A DNA stretch of 64,000 nucleotides from Pegea sp. RAD2-039 (lineage: Eukaryota > Chordata > Thaliacea > Salpida > Salpidae), in NCBI GenBank assembly GCA_034620365.1, contig JAQGEQ010000192.1, forward strand, positions 186,001-250,000, read 5' to 3'. Made by a program: the position numbers and the translations under genes. How positions within the stretch are numbered: position 1 is the first letter of the stretch; every line of letters begins with the position of its first letter. Positions 47,287-61,300 of the stretch are shown in pieces. The notes below the pieces were generated by a model. The model made no database searches and was not told where the DNA came from. It saw nothing but the letters and a program-made list of their open reading frames with translations.

Positions 47287-48505
47287 TAAGTTCTTTAATT
47301 TAAGATGATTTTCAAAAAAAGTTGTAACTGAAAATTAGCATAAAAATAAATTTATTTATTTCTGTCAAAATGAGATACAATAAAAACCTGATAAATGTTA
47401 TAAAATATCTTAAGAAGTAATTAAAAATAATTTAATAAATAAAATTCCATGAAATTTTAATCAAGAATATTTCTAAAAATGTTAATATGTTGTAAAAAAC
47501 TTTGCTAAAAAATTTAAACTTCACATTTTTTATAAGTAATCTTTAATAGATAAGTTTTTCTTAATCTTGTACCCTATTATTATATACATATATATTTCAG
47601 ATAATTTGTTATTTATATAAAAGATCTTTATAAAATTAAGACTATTGAAAATAATTCTAATTTATAATAAATATAATATTGTATATCTTTTATAATGTAA
47701 ATATTATACATATAATAAGTATATATTCATTAGATAAGAAATCGGAACACTGCAGAAGCGACTGTAAATATAACTTATAAATCAAAAATTCAAAATAACT
47801 GAATAAGTGAAAAATGAAAATACTTATAGCATCATAGTTCATTTCATAACAAATTCTATGAATCAGAAAAATTAACTACTTCCGTAAATAATTCTATTCT
47901 TAATCGAATGTTGAACTAAAGATTGGAAGTTTTAAAAATTAAAACATTTATAGCAAACTATAAGTAGTAATTACAACTAAAAAAGTAGACGTCTTGTTTA
48001 AATACGTTTTTCTTATAATTTAACCTTAAATAAACGATGACATTACACGTTTACAATTTGTTATGATAAAACATTCTGTGAGTTCAACAGGTGTAACTAA
48101 ATTAACAAATATAGTTGTAAAATAGATTTAGTGAACGAATAAGTTTACTCAGAAAATAAAATGTAAGGAAATGACAACGCCGAAAATTTAAAACAGTTAT
48201 TGGCTAATAACAAAAAATGTATGCTTAGTAACCGAAACATTATGAAGAAAAACATTTATGGCCGGCGAATTTTTTAACACTTGTTAATAAGTTTTTATAC
48301 TCTACAATAAGTGTATCTAATATATAGTATCAATATCTTTTTTAGTTAACAAAAAATAATTTGAATAATTTTTACGAGAGCTAAAAGACTGAAAATTTGA
48401 AAAATTTAAAAAGTTGTGCTAGTATAAATTTCGAATGTTATAATTTCTTTTAAAGTTTCTAAAAGTTTTTTTTTATATTTTAGAACTTAGAAAATTAAAT
48501 AGATT
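47287..48505. other. Intergenic, AT-rich, no feature seen
   Basis: The 5' flank of the glutaredoxin-DEP gene. Only simple AT sequence (for example ATATACATATATAT near 47582); no gene or element recognised. Confidence 0.4.
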
Positions 48506-48838
48506 GAATACAATGTCAGTGCATGGATGTCATATCAAGTTGGTGATATAAAAAAATTGAGTCTGTTCAGGCAACATTTACGAGATTGGTATGCAGGAAA
48601 CTTAATATTAAATACGATAATTATAAACATCGTCTCAGCTTCTTCAATTTAGATACTTTGAAAATTCGACGGATTAAATACGACTTAATACTTATTTTTA
48701 AAATTATCCACAATTTAATTGACCTTCAGTTTGATGATTTCTTCTCCATTAGTCCTTCCTTTAAGTTACATATTATTAACAATCTATGTAATTCTTCACT
48801 ATATTACTATGTATATTGTTATATTGTATAGGGACTAT
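48506..48838 (+). mobile_element. LINE reverse transcriptase C-terminal fragment
   Basis: Matches the LINE at 12766-13030 (EYNVSAW region, then KYDNYKHRLSFFNLDTLKI and LQFDDFFSISPSF), then jumps to sequence like 13245-13300 through an internal deletion of roughly 200 bp. One frameshift lies before the ATG-like start at 48586. Non-functional. Confidence 0.85.
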
Positions 48839-49471
48839 TAAAAAAAATATTGTAAACTGCAGATTTATAGTAAAATATGTTAATTAATCGAAAATACAAA
48901 ATAAGTTAAGAAAATTTAGAAGTTGGTCTCTTCTTAACTACATTTTAAAAATGTTTTTCTTAACAAAATAACTTAAACTTTACCTTCAAAAAAAAATTCA
49001 TAGATTTTGTTGTAAAGATGTAGTTTGAAAAAAGGTACCGAATTATGATTATTCTTTGTAAGTTATTTTATTTGAATGATATTTGAAAAATGAATTTAGG
49101 AATTTTATTTAAAAATACTTTTATTTAAAAGTTGATTATTTCATTTTCGGTGTTGACCCTAACAGAAGATTTCATATTTTATTTGGTTGACTATTTAAAC
49201 GCACACTAAATTTACATAGTTTTTTATCTGCATAAAATTCCAGCAATAAATTAGCTGTAAAGGGCTAATAAAATATATCTAATTTTCTAATTTTTAAACT
49301 ATAAGTTCATTCATAAATATAAACAAATTTATAGATGTTAATTTTCTTCAATTATGCTAATTAAAGCATTTATGTTAGCTTAAAATAATTTTTAGATTAG
49401 TTAATCTTTTTTTTGACATGTAAATATTTATCTTTTACTAGATATGAAATTATTTTTTTGTAATTTATCAG
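48839..49471. other. Spacer, no feature seen
   Basis: AT-rich sequence between the LINE fragment and the next gene; presumably holds that gene's promoter, with no recognisable element. Confidence 0.35.
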
Positions 49472-49480
49472 CATTTAAAT

Positions 49481-50491
49481 ATGGTGAAGACAAGAAAAAA
49501 GAATATCATTTCTTCACAAGAGTTACAAGAAATAGAAAATAATCTTTCTTCTTCTCAGGAATCAACAAATCAACAATTGGCTCTGTTTGTGTCTCAAACA
49601 GAAGAAATACCGAAATCTCTAAAAACAAATAATTTTAATTTAAATCTTTCTAAAGGATGGGTCTGTGAACTTTCTAAATATTTATAATAATATTTAAAAA
49701 ATCAATTTTAATTCCTGGTTATTTTTGTGATAAATTTTTTTATCTTAAAACTTAATAATAAAATATATTTAGTTTATAAGAATTGTAAGAATTGATTTTT
49801 TGATATAAATTATTCTATTTTTAATGATTTTTTAAACTTTATAGATTCCCAAAGGTTATAAAACACATGCTGTTATAAAATATATAGACATCATCTATAA
49901 AAATATCATTAGTTATGTTATTGATATCAAGAGTAATAGAGAAAAAATGTAAGTAAAAACATTTTTGTGGTTTTAAAAATTATTTATGAATATTTTTTAA
50001 ATTAGTTTTTTTATTTTAAAATTTTAGAACTTTCCCTTTTTATAAAAAAGAATTAGTGGTAAATGATTCATCAAAAGTAGCAAAGCTCCTAGATGATTCA
50101 CGATTTAATAAAGATTTATATCTAGAAGAAGAAGGTAATATTAATTTCAATTTTATAAACCAGTTTTAAATTTAGACAATTTTTACCTTAAAACATATTA
50201 TTAAATTGATATCATTATATTATTATTATATTATTATTATAGATTTAGAGGATTTTGATGATGAAGAAGCCGATGAATGGAAAATTATAAATATCTCAAC
50301 TGAAACAATTAAACCAACTTTTTACGATCCAAATGGAAATGGTTTTAGCCACATGTAAATATTTAAACTTTTATGTAGCTGGTTAAGATGATTTCTTTGT
50401 TTTTAGAACTGAAGAAAAAATGGAAGTTGATGAAGATCCTATTTTAGAAGAAAACAAATTAGAACTAGTTGATATAAAAGAAGGAACCTAA
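49481..50491 (+). CDS. Unrecognised small charged protein, 195 aa, five exons
   Basis: I do not recognise this gene. Exons read: 49481-49660, 49845-49948, 50028-50134, 50243-50354, 50407-50491; 588 nt, open with matching phases. It starts MVKTRKKNIISSQELQEIE with a Gln/Ser-rich N-terminus. The middle, KGYKTHAVIKYIDIIYKNII then VAKLLDDSRFNKDLYLEE, is likely helical; the last 80 residues are acidic (DLEDFDDEEADEW, then EEKMEVDEDPILEEN). Basic start and acidic tail suggest a nuclear or chaperone-like protein, but that is only composition. TTTATCAG ends 9 nt before the ATG. The exon 1 donor (GTCTGT) is weak, so exon 1 could end elsewhere. Confidence 0.6.
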
Positions 50492-50993
50492 TTTTAAATT
50501 CATGATTTGATGTTAAATTGATTTCAAGCAATTTACAAGTTAATTGAAAATACATTAGAATTTGTTGATCTCAATTTTCAATATTAAATTGATGGAATTA
50601 AATAATTGTTTATTTCTCAAATTGAAAAATTGGGTTTTAAACTCGGTGAAAAATGTTCAATTTACTTAATTGGCCAAATAGTAAACGGATTAATCACAAA
50701 TAAATAAAATTGTTGAACTTTAGAAGCAGTTTGTTGTAGATTGAAAGAAAAATAAGTTCCAGAAACTTTCGAAGAACTTTGAAGGAACAGAATGCTTCGA
50801 GAAGTTAATTTATAAAATAAAGATGTTTTTTGAGACTTTATTTAATTTTGAAATTAATAAAATAAATTATCATTTATTTTAAGATAACTATAATATAAAA
50901 TATTGCTTACAATAGACAACCATAGATAGAAACAGTTTTGAAAAAAAAAACTTTTCAAAAGATTATAAAGTCTTTTCTTAAATAAAGGGGTTT

Positions 50994-51125
50994 CTAGGAA
51001 CTAAATATTTCAACGTTTGTATCTTCTGCTGTATCTTCAACATTTTCGTTACTTTCAATATTCCTTTTTACCTTGAAAGATTGAAATCTCGCAAAGATTC
51101 CTCTACGCTGAGACGATCTTGCCAT
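50994..51125 (-). CDS. Possible 43-aa ORF
   Basis: Minus-strand frame starting MARSSQRRGIFARFQSFK (basic), then acidic, ending VEIFSS. The sequence after FQSFK reads GTAAAAAGG, a possible splice donor, so it may be a first coding exon rather than a whole gene. No family recognised; the composition is less AT-driven than its surroundings. Low confidence. Confidence 0.25.
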   Translation of the reverse strand: MARSSQRRGIFARFQSFKVKRNIESNENVEDTAEDTNVEIFSS

Positions 51126-51182
51126 CTTATTAAATTCTACAATAACTAATTATTTATCTCAATTTATTAATGAATGCAAAGT

Positions 51183-51474
51183 TCAAAGGTTAAATAATAG
51201 ATCTCTTGTTCTGTAGCATCCCATAACAAACTGCTGTTCAATTACTTCTTCCTTCTCTTCCACCTGCGACCATTTTGGTATCTCTTTTAAAATCCATCTA
51301 TAATTTCCCTCAATGGTGGGGTTACTTATCCTAACTTCTATAGAGCTAGCTTTGAAATGATCAACATCTATCTTCGTCTAACTGAAAATACAAGATTATT
51401 AAAGAGCTATCCTTACAGTCAGTCTGATAATTCCAAACAAGTTCTGAACAATTCTATTCAAATGAAGTTGAATT
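51183..51474 (-). CDS. Possible 3' exons of an unrecognised minus-strand gene
   Basis: On the minus strand, 51377-51183 is open for 64 codons with protein-like composition: IDVDHFKASSIEVRISNPT, then YRWILKEIPKWSQVEEKEEV, ending CYRTRDLLFNL and TGA. AATAAA follows about 20 nt after the stop. Upstream, a 39-nt possible intron (GTAAGG...TTCAGTTAG) separates it from a short block reading VQNLFGIIRLT. A beta-rich domain is possible, but I recognise no family, and no earlier exons were found up to 52400. Confidence 0.35.
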
Positions 51475-54400
51475 GTTAAATAAAAAATTAAATAAAAATC
51501 GGCTAGTAGTTAGTTGAGTGAAAGTTTATCTATTTTATCAAATAACATTTCTAAAAAAGATTTAAGAATAAAAAATTGAATTTAAAAATAATTATTAAAC
51601 TGCAAATAAAGTCAGAAATATTAAACTAAAATTGTAATTTTTATATAAGTTAAAATACCTTCAATAATTTTCTCTCAAAAATCAGCTTACTTCAAAAATT
51701 ATTTGAATAATTTTCATATTTTACAAACCTTATTTGTTTATATTTTTGTAATCGAACTAAATAAGTTTTAACAGATTTAATATTCAGTTGATTAGCAAGA
51801 TCACTTTAAATAACTCTTCACAAAAACACTATCAAATGAAACAAAATAAATAGAAATATGATTCTTTTTATGATTTCGACAAAAATATAAATTTGGAGCA
51901 ATTAGAAATTCAGGAATACTTGATGAAGAGCTTCGTTACATCTGATGTAAGGTTGCAGATGAAATATCTAAAAATCTTGATGATAAGCTCTTCACTGAAA
52001 AAAAGATCTTTAAAGTTTCGATTTTCAACATTCAGGGTTTCCGATGAATTTTCTATAAATATTTTATTTCATTATCGGCAGTGTTTTGAGGTAGAAAGAT
52101 GGTGAATAAAAAAGCTAAATAAACCAATAAAAAGCGGCAAGCGAAGAGAATCACAATTCACATTTCTTTATCGCGTTCGTGACGTCATAAACCACAAAGC
52201 GAGAAAACCTATTTTCACACTGAGGTGCTTCGTGTCAAAAACCAACTATCAGAAGATATCGTGCAGTTTCGCTGAATCTAGCGATCGCGATTTCTTATGA
52301 CGTCACAATTAGAAGCTCGAAGAATCGATTTAAATGGAGATTGAATCAAGGAAGTTTGAGAAGATGACCTTTCTTGATGCCTTGATGCCATCTTTGAATA
52401 CTTCGATAAAATCGATAACTTTAGTTTATTGTCGACAAAAAACTGATTAAATTAAATAAAAAGTTGATGGAAAATTTTTTTTCAAATAATGTTGGTTACA
52501 ATAAAAATCTGTTTTTAATTTTTCATTTTATGATTAAAAATTGAATTTTCAAATCGAAAGAATAATTATTAAAATTTGAAATTTTCTAATATTATTTTTT
52601 ATTCAAAACTTAACTACAAAATCAAATAATATTCTTTTAAAAAAAAATCAAATATTATAATTTTTATAAAAAGAAGTTAAGCGGTAATAATAATGACGTC
52701 ATAATTAAATAGAAAAAATTAAGAAAAAAATTTCAAGTCAAAACTGTGAAAAGAAGAAGGCGTTGATGACGTAATAACGATAACCACATTAAATGTCACC
52801 ACCGAGCTGTGCTAACGAATTAGAAGTGTCGCGAGTAGATGACGTCATTAACTTTTAAGATCTTTTGTAGCAGTTTGTTCAGAAAGTTGTTTGCCAATAA
52901 ATCGAAAAAAATGTCATTGATTTTTTTAATAAACTTTCTTTTATTTTTCTGATTATTTTAAAATTTAGTTCTTAAAATATTAGTGGGTTGAAAACGTCTA
53001 AAAAGAAATTGTTGATAGTTTTGTAGTCGTTCACAGCAAGTTTTTATTTCAAAAATATTTTCTATCAACAAAAGGTTTTTTTATATTTTTTTAATTATTT
53101 AATTGATTTAGATTAAATTTGATTGTATAAATTGAAAATTTCAGGTTATAATTTCTACATCTTTGCGTTCTTCTGTAATTACTTTACAGAAACTTTTTAT
53201 TATAATTGAAATTTAAATTTAAATTGTAGGTTAATGAATGAAATATATATTTGCTACATTTAAAATTGTATTTCTGCAAACTAATTGTTTTCTAGATATT
53301 TGCGTGACACGAAAATTTTTGCTGATTTATTTGCGATTGAAATTCATTCTTTTTAGTTTACAAAAATTTTTAATTTTCAATTTAAATTATTTAAGAATCA
53401 TTATTTAGTTTCCTTAAAACTATTTTAAATTTTCATAATAGTTAAAAAAAATATATTTTATCATTTCAATAAAAAAATGTCCAGTTTAAAATAGAAATCA
53501 TTTTTAATACAAACAAATAAGCAATTATAATTAGAAAAAAATTTATTGAAATAAAAACTTTATAACAACCAATAGCATCAGTTTCGAAAAACAACAAGTC
53601 ACACTCAATAAACGGAAATTTTTTTTATCAATCTATTTTCGCATAGAAACAACCTGGAAATATTCATTAAGGACACTTAAACGATAATGGGCGAAAACAA
53701 AAATGCGCCGGGAATTTTGTTGTCTTTATTGTATTTTGATAGTTTCCATCTCAATCCTCGTGTGTTGTTGTCTTGGTGACATTATGTCACGGGAAAAACC
53801 TTTCTTGTTGATATAGGTCCTTCCGGGCGTCTTTATGGAAGGAAATATATTTATCTGCTTGTGCAAAGCCAACAAACTTAATTTGTTGTCTTCAACTGCT
53901 GTTGTTACGATGTTGGTTTTTCAGTTTGTTGTAATTTTGTGTGGAATTATTTGTAGATTTTAATTTGATAAACTGAAAACTTTTTGTGATTTTGGAATTA
54001 GTTTAAAATAACTTGTAGTTTATCGTTTTTTTATTTTATTCACTTAATAACAAATTAAACTTTCACTACGATTTGATTTCAACAAAATTACGACATCTCG
54101 CTTTTACTTGTTAATTTTTCCAACTTTATTTAATGATTTGAATTTAGATTATTAAAAAATTTAAATTTTGAAATCGCAATATTTTGATTGTTAATTAATT
54201 AGATATTTTTTTAACAATTTCAAAATATTATTAAATTATTAATTTAATAATTGAATTTATAGATTGGTTATTCCTAATAATCTAATAATTATTTTAATAA
54301 ATTTAATTATTTAAAATGATATTTTGTCACTGAATTTATTTATAATTTATATAAAATTTATATATTTTTATGTATAATTCAATAAAAATTGAAATAAAAT

Positions 54401-55377
54401 AATTTATTAGAAATTTATATTTTTGTGATTATTTTAAATGTCACCAATAAGAATAGCTTTATCCACAGCGTTACTAGCAACAATCAGTAACCAAATCTCA
54501 ATTCTAACAGTAACAACATTACCAAGTAGTCGATAGTCAAAAGGTCCTTGTTACAAGTATCTACTATTGAAAAGGGAACAATTTCTAGCTCAGATCATCG
54601 TGAAGATACTGACACTGAAAACGAAAGTATTTCGTTAGTAGCAACTCATATCTACTGCTTCACTGGGCACTTGAACGTCGCGCTGCACACACGTGCCCTG
54701 TGACGTCATAGATCATTCGTGATCTATTCTTAAAAACTCGAGAAATGGTTAAAAATGAAAAACTTTTTGATGACAACATGTAAGCTGTGACGTCATCACT
54801 ATCAGTTTTGTACTCATGTTTTGGGTGCGGTAGTTTAAGAAAGGTGGGTCTAGAAACAATTACAAAAGCTTTAACAATATTTATTTTGTGTTCTGTTCCT
54901 TGTACTGAGCTTAAAATTTCATTTTTTATCAACTAGTATTGAAGAAATCCGACTTGTTGTCGTCGTTGTTGTAAAATACTAGATTTGCCTGAAATTTGGT
55001 TTTTGAAAGCTTTGTTTCAATTCAATTGTTTTTTATGTTTTGTGAGAATTTCATTTTGAATTGTGGCTTTGAAAAGTACTTTGAACATAATCAGTTTTTG
55101 AAAGAATTAATTTTCAGTTATTAACTAATTTGTTAAATATTTAAAGTTAGCAGTTTCGAAGGTTTTTTATAAAATTTGAGTTTAAACAGCTTTATAAGGA
55201 GATTAAATACATTTTAGAGCATATTTATCAATAATTTTTGTTGATTTTACAACAAAACTTTAAGTTTATTTGAAAGATGAACACTTTATTATATAAAGAT
55301 TAAACTTTCAACAGAGTTAGTCAAATCTAAAATGATTTTATAAAAGCTAGAATTTAGAAAACTTTTTTGAACAACTT
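51475..55377. other. Intergenic, with TGACGTCA-rich islands
   Basis: Mostly AT-rich. GC-richer patches at about 52140-52400, 52690-52860, 53680-53890 and 54600-54830 contain six TGACGTCA sites (near 52179, 52297, 52692, 52841, 54701, 54789) but no supported gene. The 53680-53890 patch has a short stem, CCTTCC...GGAAGG. The frame at 54660-54932 (-) is not convincing. Confidence 0.4.
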
Positions 55378-58300
55378 ATGAAGATTTCATCAAATATTAA
55401 ACACCAAAAAAGTTCCAGTCTTATGGGTTCTATCTACAAGGATATGCTTGCTTATGGAAAAGGATTTCCTCCAAGCAAACATCATACAGGAAGTTACGAT
55501 TTTGTCTTCAGTAATACTCTAAGATCCAGAGGTGGGTTTCAAAACAGAGTTTTTAAATTTTATTAAAATATTTAAATTTTTACAAACTAAATAATTTAAT
55601 TTTTGTTTTTTGAATCGATTGTAGAATGAAGTTTGTGTGAAAAAGATATAAAAAGATTTGTTTATAAGTAATTAACTGTTTCTTTTATATTGATTTAACT
55701 GCTGTTTACAAAGCACTTTAAATAAAATCAATAAAACGCTAAATGTAAAAACTATTTTAAGAATTTTTTATTACTTTTAAATATAATAACTAATAAAAAT
55801 GATAATAAAATACTTTTAACTTATTTGAAAAAGTTGAAAGCCATCTTTTGAATAAAATTTAATGAATTATTTATTGATTTCTTTTATTTCTTGGAAAAGT
55901 TTTAAATTTTTATGTTTCACAAAAGAAAGCGCTTCACTGAAATTTTTTTTCAATTTTTTTTATCATTATTTTAACAAAAATATTCAAATCTACATTTGGA
56001 AAATCATTGAAACTAATTAGTAACTTATTGTAATTAACATTTTATGAATAAAGTGAAATTAATAAATTACTTCAAAGACATCTTATTTTTTAAATCTTTA
56101 TAAATGTTTAAACCTTTAGTAATCGTTGTTAGAAGCTATACAAACAAACTAAATTTTTGTTTGACAGAATTTTGTAGTCATTTCATTCAAACACAGAAAA
56201 TAACTGATCAACAATTTTAATTCCATTTTTTTAAAGTTTCATAAATTTTTGTATAAATTTCAAAACTGCTAATATCGATATGAACTTTTTTAATATTTAT
56301 TTATTTGGTAGGATTTTGAGCGTTTTCTTAGCACGTGGAAAGTATTTTTACTATTGTGATAAATACAATAATTTATTTGTTCAAACAAGATAGAAACTGA
56401 TAAAGAACATTTTCTTTTTATTACATCAAATTTTTATGAGTTTCTATAAATTTATTTGGACATAATCAAGTCTTGTAAATATCAGAGAATTTTTTAAAGA
56501 TTATTTTTTTATATCTCTGTTTGATATTCTCATAAAATTGTTATTTGGTTTTCAATATTTTATGAATGATAGTGAACTGTAGTGGTTGATCTAGTTTTAT
56601 TCAAACTTGCAAACTGCTTATAGCTAAGAAATTATGTTCTGCAAACATACTTAAACACGTAAAAAATTAATTTAATTATCATAAAGTTAACTAACAAACA
56701 ATTAGGTTATTTCTGATCAAAACTTTGCTTTCTTCAAGATGTTTTGTTTACCAATAACTGAACAGATTAAATTGTCTGTTAACTTGACTTAAATTCTGTA
56801 AATCTTTTAACTAAGCTCTTAATTATATAAGATTGAAACATTGGCTTTAAATATTTTGTAGAAATTCTAATTGTTTCATAAAGATTATTAAATATTGTTC
56901 AAAACACTTCTTTGAAATAATTTTCTTTACTTCCAAGGTTAAAGTCGCTTATTTTTTTTAATAGATTTTGAAATATGATGTTAACACAAAAATTTATCAA
57001 AAATAAGTTTTTCAAGTTTAGTTTGAAATTAGTTAAATAAAACTTTTTCATGTGCTAATGTTTACATTTGGTTTTATTTGAACCTAGTCATAAATTACAA
57101 AAATTGAGTAAAAATAGAACAATTAGTTTAAATAGTTTTTCTTGGTTGTGTGTAAATAAGGTTTAGGTAATTTGAAGGTAATAAAACCTCCAAAAAACTG
57201 TTAACTTTACATATACTAATTGACTTAAGGTCAATTTTACATAACCTCATTTTTCAAACCGATAGGTGGCGGTAAAGAGTAAACCTCAAATAGTCCATAG
57301 TAACATTGATGCTTAAATGCCTTATTCATTAAAATAGTTTTTTTTTGCTGCATTTAAAAAGATATCATTTTAAGAATTGATGAGCTTATATTGAAAGCGA
57401 AAGATATTTATTAGTTTTGAAGAGATAAAATGCTTTTATTGGTGAATGAAATCTTCAATTATTTAACTGGATAGAATATTAACAATCATAAAGTTATTTA
57501 AATGTTAGTTAGATGAACTATTTTATGAGGTTTCAAATAAACCAATTAAAGATGAAACAAATGCAGTTAATTCATAGTGAGTTTTAGAAAATCAATTTAT
57601 TTTAAACATTTTTAATTTGAAACAAACATCTTGAGAAGTAATTAACACAAAAATCGAAATATTGAAAGTTAAACGCAAACTTCACGAAAAATCTATAAAT
57701 CAAACACTTAAAAAGGTTAAGATACTTAAGTTAATACTTTGTAAATAAAACAGAGTTTTAGTTCACACTAAATAATCATCTCTATTCATCTAGAATATCG
57801 AATCCTAGGCAAAAAAGGCGAAGGAACCTTTTCTGAAGTACTCAAATGCCAGCATGTTAAAGACGGAACATATTATGCGTGTAAGAAGATGAAGCAGCAT
57901 TATGATGGGTTTGTGTCTACCTCTTTACAAATAACTTTTTCCAATGTGTTCTTCTGTTATTCGTCACTCTTAAAGATTAATTTTTATATCTTTTTACTGA
58001 TAAAAACTAAGTTTGTGTCTCAATTAGTTTAAATGTTTTCGTTAAAAAGGTTTTTGATTAGTTTTAGAAAGTATAAAAAATAAACGTAAAAATGTAAAGT
58101 TGATTTCAGAGTTAAATTTCTTCCAGTTACTAATCTCCGTGTTATTTTTAAGAAAAGTACAATTTTAAAAGTGTTTAAAAGCAAATAAAAAAACACAAAA
58201 GCTACAAACAAATACAATAAAGCCATTATAGAATTATCTCAATGATAATGTTATTACTGAAAGTGATAATAAAATTTAGAGATCAGTTCAAAAACAACTT

Positions 58301-61300
58301 TTTATTTATCTTCTTTCTGTAAGTTTGCTTTGATGATATTTTTATAAAATACTTTACAGAATTCATCCGAAAAAATGTTAAGTTGTTTAATGAAGTTTTA
58401 CTTTCAAATTTCGACATATCGTTAAAAAATTACAATTTATTTCTGTTTTAGAGTGGATCAAGTGAATAATTTGCGAGAAATACAAGCTATGAGGCGACTA
58501 AACCCTCATGCCAATATTATTGGGCTTCATGAGATTATTTAGTAAGTTTTTACTCTTCGTTTATTCAACTTTTATCAGCTTCTGTATTTTTAGTGATAAA
58601 AAAACTGGAACTGTTGCTCTTATATGCGAACTTATGGATATGAATATATATGAAATGATTAGAGGTAGTTACTATTTGGTGCTTTTAAAACGTTCAACAA
58701 ACTTATTTACTATTTTGTAAATTTATAACAGATTGTACCAAATAAAAACTGACTGTTACTCACTAAACATCAACCTTTTGTTTATCGAATTACTTCAACT
58801 TGAATAAATTTATTATTTGTTAAATTCTTTTTTCCTTTTTCTGCTTTGTTTAATTTTTTTTTTCTAAATCTTATAAGATTGAATTTAAGTCAGAAATTTT
58901 TCTCGAAAAACTTTATGAAATCAGAAAGTAATTATTTGAATAACTTGAAAGTAAATAATTGAGATAAATTTTTGTAAACTTTCAGGAAGACGTCATTATC
59001 TGCCTGAAATCAAAATCAAAAGTTACATGTTCCAACTTCTCAAATCGCTCGACCACATGCACAGGTTTCATCTTCTTCTTTGTGTCTTTATCTGATCTTC
59101 TCTTTTCTTCAGATGCGGTATTTTTCACCGAGATGTCAAACCGGAAAATATCCTCATCAAAGTAAATTTCTATTTGAAAATTAAAGATCTTCTTCTGATT
59201 TTCTTCTGATCTTCTTCTGATCTTCTTCTGATCTTCTTCTGATCTTCTTCTGATCTTCTTCTGATCTTCTTTTGGTCTTCTTCTGATCTTCACCTGATCT
59301 TCACCCGATCTTCATCTGATCTTCACCTGATCTTTAGGATGAAGTCTTGAAGCTCGCTGACTTTGGATCCTGTAGAAGCGTCTACAGTAAACCTCCTTAT
59401 ACGGAGTACATCAGTACTCGATGGTATCGTGCCCCTGAATGTCTTCTAACCGACGGATACTACTCTTATCGAATGGATCTTTGGAGCGTTGGATGTGTCT
59501 TCTTCGAAGTGATGAGGTCGGTGAACTTCTCGCGATCTTCATGACGTCATAAACGCGATCTTCTCCAGCTTGCATCCGTTGTTCCCGGGATCAAACGAAG
59601 TTGATCAGATCGCGAAGATTCATGATGTTCTTGGGACCCCCGACTCTTCTGTCCTCAACAAGATGAAACAGTGAGTGATGACGTCACGCCAATGACGTCA
59701 CCATCTAACGAGTGATAATGGACAGCCGAAATCGCGGAATAAACTTCGATTTTCCACCGAAGAAAGGAACAGGAATCGAGAAGTTGATCCCACATGCATC
59801 AAGTCAGTGTCTTGAGTTGATCTATAAGATGTGCACTTATGATCCCGATGAAAGGATCACCGCCAAACAAGCTCTTCGTCACTCGTACTTTCGCGAACTC
59901 AGGTGCGTTGTGACGTCATCATCACTATTTCCTTTTTTTCGAGTTTTGAATTTGAAACTAATTTGGCATTTTTTCGTTTTTCGTTTTCGACTTTTTTTTT
60001 TGAGTTTTGAATTTAATTGAAATTCGAGACTAATTTGGCGTTTTTTCGTTTTTCGACTTTTTTTTTTGAGTTTTGAATTTAATTGAAATTCGAGACTAAT
60101 TTGGCGTTTTTTCGTTTTTCGTTTTCGACTTTTTTTTTTGAGTTTTGAATTTAATTGAAATTCGAGACTAATTTGGCGTTTTTTCGTTTTTCCTTTTGTG
60201 ATTCAGCAAATTTATTTCCAGCTACCATTTAAACTCTCTGATAAAATTGTTTTGATAGCGGCTTACGAATTTGAAGAAACATAAAAGCCGGTTAAAACAA
60301 CTAAACAGAAAAATTGTTTAAGTACCACATAATAAAACTGTAGAAAAATACTGACAAGTGCTAACCAAACATATTAGTTGTTTGCTAATTTATTATTATT
60401 AACTAGATGTGTAATAACACCTGTTTAATCAAAATATCTTTCTGTTTATCATTTAATTTATCAAAAGTAGAAAGCTTCTTCGAGAAAAAGCGAGAAGCTG
60501 TGACCATAAAAAGTGGATGTTAATAACACAACATTTGGTTTAGGTGTGCTTACCGAGAAATCAACAGATTATTCAAACAAGACAAATACTTCGTCTAATT
60601 TTTTACTTTTGATCTGCTGAAAGTACTTTTAATAATTTGATAATTTCAAACAGTTTACTGCTTCAGTGACGCGTATCTGAAATCATCACCTAATCGCGAT
60701 TTAGAGTAATTTTTACCTCTTCTAACTGTTGACACCAAAAAACTACTTAATTATCTTCAGAATTTTTTTTTATCAAAAAATTAAATTTTTTTCAAAATTA
60801 TTTTCGTTTTCTTCAGGGAGTCGGAAAAGAAGAAAAATGATCTTCGAAAGATGAAGAGTCATTTAAACGACGCGGCTTCGATCGCTTCAACAGCAACGGT
60901 TGCTAATAGCAACGTCGGAAATGAAAATATCGGTAGTTGGAAACAAAACCAGATACAGAAAAAAAGAGTAAGTCCCAAAAGATGAAGTAAAAAAGAGGAT
61001 CTTATAGAAATCAGATGTGTCTTAAGATGCAGATCATTTTTAGAGCCCAGAGAGTAGAAATCAAAGTTTCAGCCTTTTTCGAAAAACGCCAAAATGTCCG
61101 CTTTGAATTTCTTTCTTGTTCAGAGACGACAGCGCCTTCTAGCGGAACAACAACAAAAAAACATTATCGTCAAAAGTCAAGTTGCTGTTAGCAACAATGA
61201 TGTCATTTCCAGAGCAGCACTACCACAGCTGACTAGTACAGGGACCACATTTGGTGGTCCAAAGTCTGTGTACAGCACTTCTCTGCCCAAAGTACATCTG

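Noticed and set aside
54438..54703. Short frame starting MSPIRIALSTALLATISN, like a signal peptide, followed by another coding-like stretch
   Set aside because: It stops after 32 codons; the following open stretch is in a different frame and no splice sites join them convincingly.
58982..59293. Minus-strand frame with [10 protein letters not shown] repeats
   Set aside because: Antisense of MOK exons 5-6 and the intronic microsatellite; the repeat peptide follows from the 11-bp DNA repeat.
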